This document shows, piece by piece, positions 59,990-64,000 of a stretch of DNA of 64,000 nt (the first letter of the stretch is position 1; the number at the start of each line of letters is the position of its first letter). A model generated the notes under the pieces. The model was not told where the DNA came from. It worked only from the letters and a program-made list of their open reading frames with translations, and made no database searches. The position numbers were made by a program, and so were the translations under genes. Source of the DNA: Ancylothrix sp. D3o (GTDB lineage Bacteria > Cyanobacteriota > Cyanobacteriia > Cyanobacteriales > Oscillatoriaceae); contig NZ_JAMXEX010000001.1 in assembly GCF_025370775.1 (NCBI RefSeq), forward strand, positions 806,001 to 870,000, read 5' to 3'.

Positions 59990-60422
59990 GACAGAACCTC
60001 AATCACACCACGCATAAGAGTCAGAGCTTTTAATCCCAGCACTGGAGACATTGGCATAATACCTTCACAACTTCCTCACCGCAACCGTAGATCATACAAA
60101 CCATCACCTTTGCATCCAGCACAGCCACCGGGCTTTGGACTATTCGCTTTATTTTATGTCCTTGCATTCAAATCTGGAATCTTTACACCGGCATCTCAAG
60201 CGCTATATTTTTCTTTCTCTTAAACCTTATAACACTTATAACCAGAAAACCTCCTGGTGTTCTAACTTTTACCCTTTCTGTTCTGTAGCAACATTTAACC
60301 GAAAAATTTTCTAGTTTTTTCTAGTTTTTTCTGCCAAGACTCTTGGGTTGAGCCTCAAATTTTCCCTAAACCTCTCCCAATCGTCTTGACAGATTTTTTG
60401 TTTCTGGTATAATGATGTGCCC
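59990..60422. other. Intergenic region between chlG and the PBP gene
   Basis: This 433-bp gap has the leader of the PBP gene, a tandem TCTAGTTTTTT duplication near 60310-60330, and at 60386-60413 a near-perfect sigma70 promoter pointing towards the 3' end of chlG on the opposite strand. No open frame of coding character was found. Confidence 0.5.
60386..60413 (+). promoter_or_regulatory. Consensus promoter antisense to chlG
   Basis: TTGACA (60386-60391), 16-base spacer, TATAAT (60408-60413): both hexamers are perfect. Transcription would begin about 60420, at the stop codon of chlG, and run antisense through it. Nothing on the plus strand downstream looks like a gene. Confidence 0.6.
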
Positions 60423-61427
60423 TTAGACGACAGCGTGACCTAAAGCAAGACCGGCCACCAGCATCCCCAACACCAAAAACGGCTGAGCGCTCGCCTGGTA
60501 CTTCACATCATTTTTCAGCGGATCACGCAAGAAATACATATCTTGAAACACAATTTGCGGAATCACCAACAACAGCAAAATTACCGCATAAAGATTTTGA
60601 TGAATACTCACCAAATAAACCGCAATTCCCGCCTGAAAAATATCAATCATCAAAACACAAATCCAAGCCGCCGACTTAATCCCAAACATCACCGGCAAAG
60701 ACTTCAAACCCAACTGTTCGTCGCCTTGCACACTCTTAAAATCATTAACAACCGCAATCCCTAAACCGGCCAAACTATAAAACAAAGTTAACACCATAAT
60801 CGTCGGAGTTAACTCCCCAAATAAACATTGACCGGCCCACCAAGGCAAAGCAATATAACTCGCACCCAAAGCATAATTCCCCAACCAACCATTCTTTTTC
60901 AACTTCAGCGGCGGCGCCGAATAAATATAAGCCACAAACACACCAAAAACAGCCACTGCTGTCAAAGTTGGGAAATCGTGATTGGCCCACTTATCCAAAA
61001 CAAACGCCAAACCCAAACCCGAAATTAACAAAACCAAAATTTGCGTTACGACTTGGGGTACTGAAATTGCCCCGGAAGGAATAGGCCGGTAAGGTTCATT
61101 AATCGCATCGATTTCTCGGTCATAAAAATCGTTTAAGGTTTGCGTATAACCGGCCAACAATGGCCCCGAAAGCAACATACAAGCCGCAGCTTTCAGAACA
61201 TTTTCCAGCGTCCAAGTGTAATTTCCCGAAGAGGCTGCACCGCACACAACGCCCCAAATTAAAGGAATCCAGGTGATTGGTTTCATTAGTTGTAGGCGGA
61301 TTTTCCAGATGTTTGTTTCTCCGCCGGCAGCCCCTTTCATTCCTAATAATTGTCGGGTTTTTGCTGTGCGGTCTGTGTTTGTTTCTGTCAGGACTGGTGA
61401 GTTTTTGTTTTCTGATGGTTGGGTCAT
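60423..61427 (-). CDS. chlG: Chlorophyll synthase
   Basis: A 334-residue UbiA-superfamily prenyltransferase that attaches the geranylgeranyl/phytyl chain to chlorophyllide a in the thylakoid membrane. The first polyprenyl-diphosphate motif is NDFYDREIDAINEPYRPIPS and the second is NDFKSVQGDEQLGLKSLP. Eight to nine helices are visible (for example TLTAVAVFGVFVAYIYSAPP, LFYSLAGLGIAVV, ILLLLVIPQIVFQDMYFL). Length matches cyanobacterial ChlG. A CGCAGAT repeat lies in its leader and a consensus promoter on the opposite strand lies at its 3' end. The ArsA-like gene is its upstream neighbour, a common order. Confidence 0.95.
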   Translation of the reverse strand: MTQPSENKNSPVLTETNTDRTAKTRQLLGMKGAAGGETNIWKIRLQLMKPITWIPLIWGVVCGAASSGNYTWTLENVLKAAACMLLSGPLLAGYTQTLNDFYDREIDAINEPYRPIPSGAISVPQVVTQILVLLISGLGLAFVLDKWANHDFPTLTAVAVFGVFVAYIYSAPPLKLKKNGWLGNYALGASYIALPWWAGQCLFGELTPTIMVLTLFYSLAGLGIAVVNDFKSVQGDEQLGLKSLPVMFGIKSAAWICVLMIDIFQAGIAVYLVSIHQNLYAVILLLLVIPQIVFQDMYFLRDPLKNDVKYQASAQPFLVLGMLVAGLALGHAVV

Positions 61428-61443
61428 AATTTTGGGGGATTTT

Positions 61444-61480
61444 TTAACCGCAGATTAACGCAGATTAACGCAGATGAATA
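61444..61480. repeat. Dispersed repeat, CGCAGAT(T)AACGC family
   Basis: Three tandem CGCAGATTAA/CGCAGATGAA units after TTAAC, 17 bases upstream of the chlG ATG. It is the same element and orientation as at 7081-7118. Confidence 0.7.
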
Positions 61481-61504
61481 CAGATGGTTTTTTGGTTTGA
61501 CTGT

Positions 61505-62677
61505 TTAGCCAAAGGAAATTACCAGATATTGGTTTTGGAATTTTGCACCTTTGACGGGCCGGCCTCTTAATTCATTGGGCAAGAAGATATTTCGCCGCTG
61601 CTCACCGGCTTCGATTGTGACTTCTGGGCCGTATTGGGTGAGTTTGACTTGTTTTTTGTCAAAACCAGGCAAAAATAAACTCACAGAGCGCTCTGAGACG
61701 TTAATGCTGATGGGTTTGGGAACGGATGCCGGTTGACTAAAATCGGGCAAAGCCTTAATCAGCGGTTGCCAATCATCGCCATTGCGCCAAGGCAGAGTGG
61801 TTACAGACAAAGGCGCAAACTCAGCGCTAACTTTTTCGCTGATATTTGCTTCTCGTTCGTAGGTAGCGTAAAGTTCTTGTAAATTCGGAGCTAGTTCAGC
61901 AGCAAAGGTATCCACCACCAAGGCTTCATTTAAAATTACTCCCCCGACAAGTAAACCGACTTGTTGAGCACTTCCCCACAAATAGCGAGCCGTAGCGATG
62001 GCGGCGGGGTTGCCGGTGGTGACAAGATAAGCAGAGACGCGGTTTGCATCCGCCATTGTTTCCCGCCACTTGTCCATAATTTCTGTCACTTCTTGGGGAG
62101 GTTGGCCAAAATTATCACCCGACCAATCGACATTTAACACCGCACTGGTGACAGGTTGAACAAACGGCGCCAAAGTTTTGCCCACATCAGACTCAGCAAA
62201 AACTTGACGAAACCGGCGCAAATACCAACTGCCAATTTCTGGCGCGCCAATCATCCGTAGAGTGTTTTGATCTCCCGTGCCATCATAGACAATCACATCA
62301 TAGTTGCCGCTTTTGTCGTAATTACGCAGAGCATTCAGCGTCAAAGCGGCTTCCATCCCCGGTACCACGCCCAACTCTTGACCATACACCGCCTTTAAAA
62401 ACGGAGTGCGGACATATTTGGCTTCCAGCTTTTTGATTTCTTCCCAACCTTGCTCTAGCAACACAGAAATAAGCAACTGGACGGCGTGGAGGTTAGGAGC
62501 GATTTCTTGCGGTTCCGGGCCCACAGTTGCTCCTAATTCTATGCTAAGGGCTGGGCTTGGATCAGAACTGGCAAACAGCACCCGTGAGCCTTTAGCGGCA
62601 AATTGTTTAGCGGCTGCAATGGCAATGGTGCTGCGACCGGTGCCCCCTTTGCCCAAAAATGTTAATATCCGCGCCAT
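61505..62677 (-). CDS. ArsA/Get3-fold ATPase with C-terminal alpha-crystallin-like domain
   Basis: A 390-residue SIMIBI ATPase of the cyanobacterial ArsA/Get3-like group, proposed to handle tail-anchored proteins. The deviant Walker A reads FLGKGGTGRSTIAIAAAKQF: the signature Lys is kept but the P-loop Lys is Arg. Switch-like FASSDPSPALSIELG and VIVYDGTGDQNTLRMIG follow. The C-terminal ~75 residues (INVSERSVSLFLPGFDKKQV, then GEQRRNIFLPNELRGRPVKG) form an HSP20-like beta domain found in this group. ATG 62677 (MARILTFLGKGG) is preferred to the long frame start at 62749. It lies upstream of chlG. Confidence 0.85.
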   Translation of the reverse strand: MARILTFLGKGGTGRSTIAIAAAKQFAAKGSRVLFASSDPSPALSIELGATVGPEPQEIAPNLHAVQLLISVLLEQGWEEIKKLEAKYVRTPFLKAVYGQELGVVPGMEAALTLNALRNYDKSGNYDVIVYDGTGDQNTLRMIGAPEIGSWYLRRFRQVFAESDVGKTLAPFVQPVTSAVLNVDWSGDNFGQPPQEVTEIMDKWRETMADANRVSAYLVTTGNPAAIATARYLWGSAQQVGLLVGGVILNEALVVDTFAAELAPNLQELYATYEREANISEKVSAEFAPLSVTTLPWRNGDDWQPLIKALPDFSQPASVPKPISINVSERSVSLFLPGFDKKQVKLTQYGPEVTIEAGEQRRNIFLPNELRGRPVKGAKFQNQYLVISFG

Positions 62678-62871
62678 TGTTGTTTTCCGTTTAACTGTAA
62701 TGAGCTTTTTATAAACAAGAGCTTTTTTCACGTTTGGGTAAAACGTCAACTAAGCAAATACAAAATATCATTTTTGCAAGCTGGCTTGCTTGCAGTCCGC
62801 CTTAGTGGGCCGGTTGCTTAAATTTTGGGGTTTGGCGATGCAGAGACGCGAAAACTCACGTCTCTACCTTG

Positions 62872-63072
62872 TTATTGGGCCGGTTCGAGTTCGTCTTCAA
62901 AGAACCAGGTGATAAAGCTTTCATCAAACCGAACAAACACTCCGACACCTTGGCCATCGACCATTTTAAATTCTTCTATGGTGCCGACGGGATTTTCTTT
63001 GATCTTATTGACCAATTTTGCCGATATGGGGTCTCGGAGCCGCACCACTTTTACTTTCTGACCGATTTCCAT
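62872..63072 (-). CDS. petP: Cytochrome b6f subunit PetP (DUF2862)
   Basis: A 66-residue peripheral subunit of the cytochrome b6f complex, SH3-like in fold, found in cyanobacteria and red algae. The motifs are IGQKVKVVRLRDPISAKLVN, then VGTIEEFKMVDGQGVGVFVR and ITWFFEDELEP. Length and sequence fit the family (Synechocystis Ssr2998 type). It affects linear electron flow. It starts at ATG 63072. Confidence 0.88.
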   Translation of the reverse strand: MEIGQKVKVVRLRDPISAKLVNKIKENPVGTIEEFKMVDGQGVGVFVRFDESFITWFFEDELEPAQ

Positions 63073-63127
63073 TCCAACTCCACGACATCAAATTCTCCAT
63101 TCCAAAGTTTATCAGCGTTCTTGGTTT

Positions 63128-63162
63128 TTTGTCCCTTGTCATCTGTCAAAAGTCATTTGTCC
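63128..63162. repeat. Heptamer-type repeat (TTTGTC...TCATTTGTC)
   Basis: TTTTGTCCCTTGTCATCTGT followed by CAAAAGTCATTTGTCC is the reverse-complement type of the TGACAAAGGAC repeats beside ribH. It lies between petP and the lyase gene. Confidence 0.55.
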
Positions 63163-63176
63163 ATTATCTTTTTCCA

Positions 63177-64000
63177 TCACGCCGGCCCTATTTCTTTAAT
63201 GGCGGCTTCTAAGGCAATGGCTACATGAGTCCAATGGGTTCCGCCTTGGCAAAATACTAGATATGGCTCTCTCAATGGCCCATCAGCAGAAAATTCTGAG
63301 GTGCTGCCATCAATAAAGGTACCACCGGCCATGACTAATTCACTTTCATACCCAGGCATCGGGGCCGGTATGGGGTCAAGATAGGAGCCAATGGGAGAAT
63401 ATTTTTGAATTGCTCGACAAAAAGCAATTAGTTTTTCCGGGGAACCGAGTTTCACGGCTTGGATGACGTCGCGGCGGGGTGCCAAAGGGTGCGGGTTTAC
63501 GGGATATCCCAATTTATCAAACACATAAGCCACCAGATGATTGCCTTTCATTGCTTCTCCTACCATCTGCGGGGCTAAAAATAAGCCTTGGAATAAAAGC
63601 CGGTTTTGGTCAAAGCTGGCTCCGCCACTACTGCCAATGCCTGGGGCTGTTAACCGGCAGGTCGCAGCTTCTACAAGATCCTCTCTACCTGCAATATACC
63701 CCCCACCGGCGACAATGGTACCACCGGGGTTTTTAATCAACGAACCGGCTATTAAATCAGCCCCTACTGCCGGCGGTTCGCGGTCTTCGATAAATTCTCC
63801 ATAGCAGTTATCAACAAAACAAACAGTCTCAGGATTTTGTTGTTTGACGCTTAAAACAATTTTTTCGATATCCGCTATACTTAGAGAATCTCGCCAAGAG
63901 TATCCGCAAGAGCGCTGAATTAGGACTAAGCGGGTGCGTGAAGTGATGGCTGAGGAAAGTTTTTGCCAATCGATTGTGCCAGAGGGCGTGAGTTCGAGTT
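63177..64000 (-). CDS. Methionine gamma-lyase/aluminum resistance family PLP enzyme, 5' truncated
   Basis: The frame runs off the window at base 64000, so the N-terminal part is missing; about 274 residues are visible. The PLP lysine lies in ADLIAGSLIKNPGGTIVAGG, preceded by VCFVDNCYGEFIEDREP. ATCRLTAPGIGSSGGASFDQ and LFQGLFLAPQMVGEAMKGNH follow, and the end GGTHWTHVAIALEAAIKEI is typical. The family (YnbB-like, also called aluminum resistance protein) belongs to the Cys/Met metabolism PLP fold type I; true substrate in cyanobacteria is not established. Confidence 0.88.
   Translation of the reverse strand, partial: LELTPSGTIDWQKLSSAITSRTRLVLIQRSCGYSWRDSLSIADIEKIVLSVKQQNPETVCFVDNCYGEFIEDREPPAVGADLIAGSLIKNPGGTIVAGGGYIAGREDLVEAATCRLTAPGIGSSGGASFDQNRLLFQGLFLAPQMVGEAMKGNHLVAYVFDKLGYPVNPHPLAPRRDVIQAVKLGSPEKLIAFCRAIQKYSPIGSYLDPIPAPMPGYESELVMAGGTFIDGSTSEFSADGPLREPYLVFCQGGTHWTHVAIALEAAIKEIGPA

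Overview
The window comes from a cyanobacterium, most likely a filamentous, Oscillatoria/Phormidium/Microcoleus-like one. It carries photosynthesis genes found only in oxygenic phototrophs (psbZ, psb35, petP, chlG), GUN4-domain Ser/Thr kinases, a DUF2721 protein, Uma2 nucleases, a type IV pilin, and the short dispersed repeats typical of such genomes. Base composition is moderately AT-rich, with a striking excess of CCGGC/GCCGG. The taxon is inferred from gene content only.

Layout. 0-9.5 kb: the 3' end of a DUF1524 (GmrSD-like) nuclease gene, a Uma2 gene, remA-gmk, an NFACT/Rqc2-like gene, a DUF7219 gene, a class IV aminotransferase, and two genes that look like the separated FAD-binding and alpha/beta halves of a photolyase/cryptochrome with a second Uma2 gene between them. 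9.6-25 kb: a co-directional run of a TPR membrane protein, a DUF4254-like protein, a sugar C-methyltransferase, a three-domain GT/FkbM/methyltransferase, a GDP-mannose-dehydratase-like enzyme and three very large O-GlcNAc-transferase-like proteins. 25-28 kb, opposite strand: another SPINDLY/OGT-type transferase directly behind pilA. Together these form a plausible surface/pilin glycan locus. 28-35 kb: a methyltransferase, ExbB/ExbD, DUF2721, sirohydrochlorin chelatase, a GUN4 kinase and DUF4359. 35-43 kb: tRNA-His, a chemoreceptor, a DHH-CBS-CBS-nucleotidyltransferase fusion, psbZ-ribH, tRNA-Gly, a zinc-ribbon membrane protein and a ProA-like protein without the catalytic cysteine.

43-47.8 kb looks like a conflict or signalling module. 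An HTH(vMAP-N)-ATPase overlaps a second ATPase that carries about 110 residues of GVAx-type hydrophobic repeats. Both are divergent from a PD-(D/E)XK exonuclease gene, with 18-bp direct repeats in the shared promoter region. 47.8-57 kb: an FHA-FHA-ABC transporter, a PBP4-type lipoprotein, two exported proteins, a decayed aspartic protease gene, a toxin-first RelE/Phd pair, a GUN4 kinase with an altered catalytic loop and a DUF6516 toxin-antitoxin-like pair. 57-64 kb: psb35, PBP1A with a prion-like tail, chlG, an ArsA/Get3-fold ATPase, petP and a methionine-gamma-lyase-like gene cut by the window edge.

Starts were moved to internal ATG/GTG codons where a Shine-Dalgarno sequence or family knowledge favoured this. 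Family names come from recognising motifs by eye; no database search was run.
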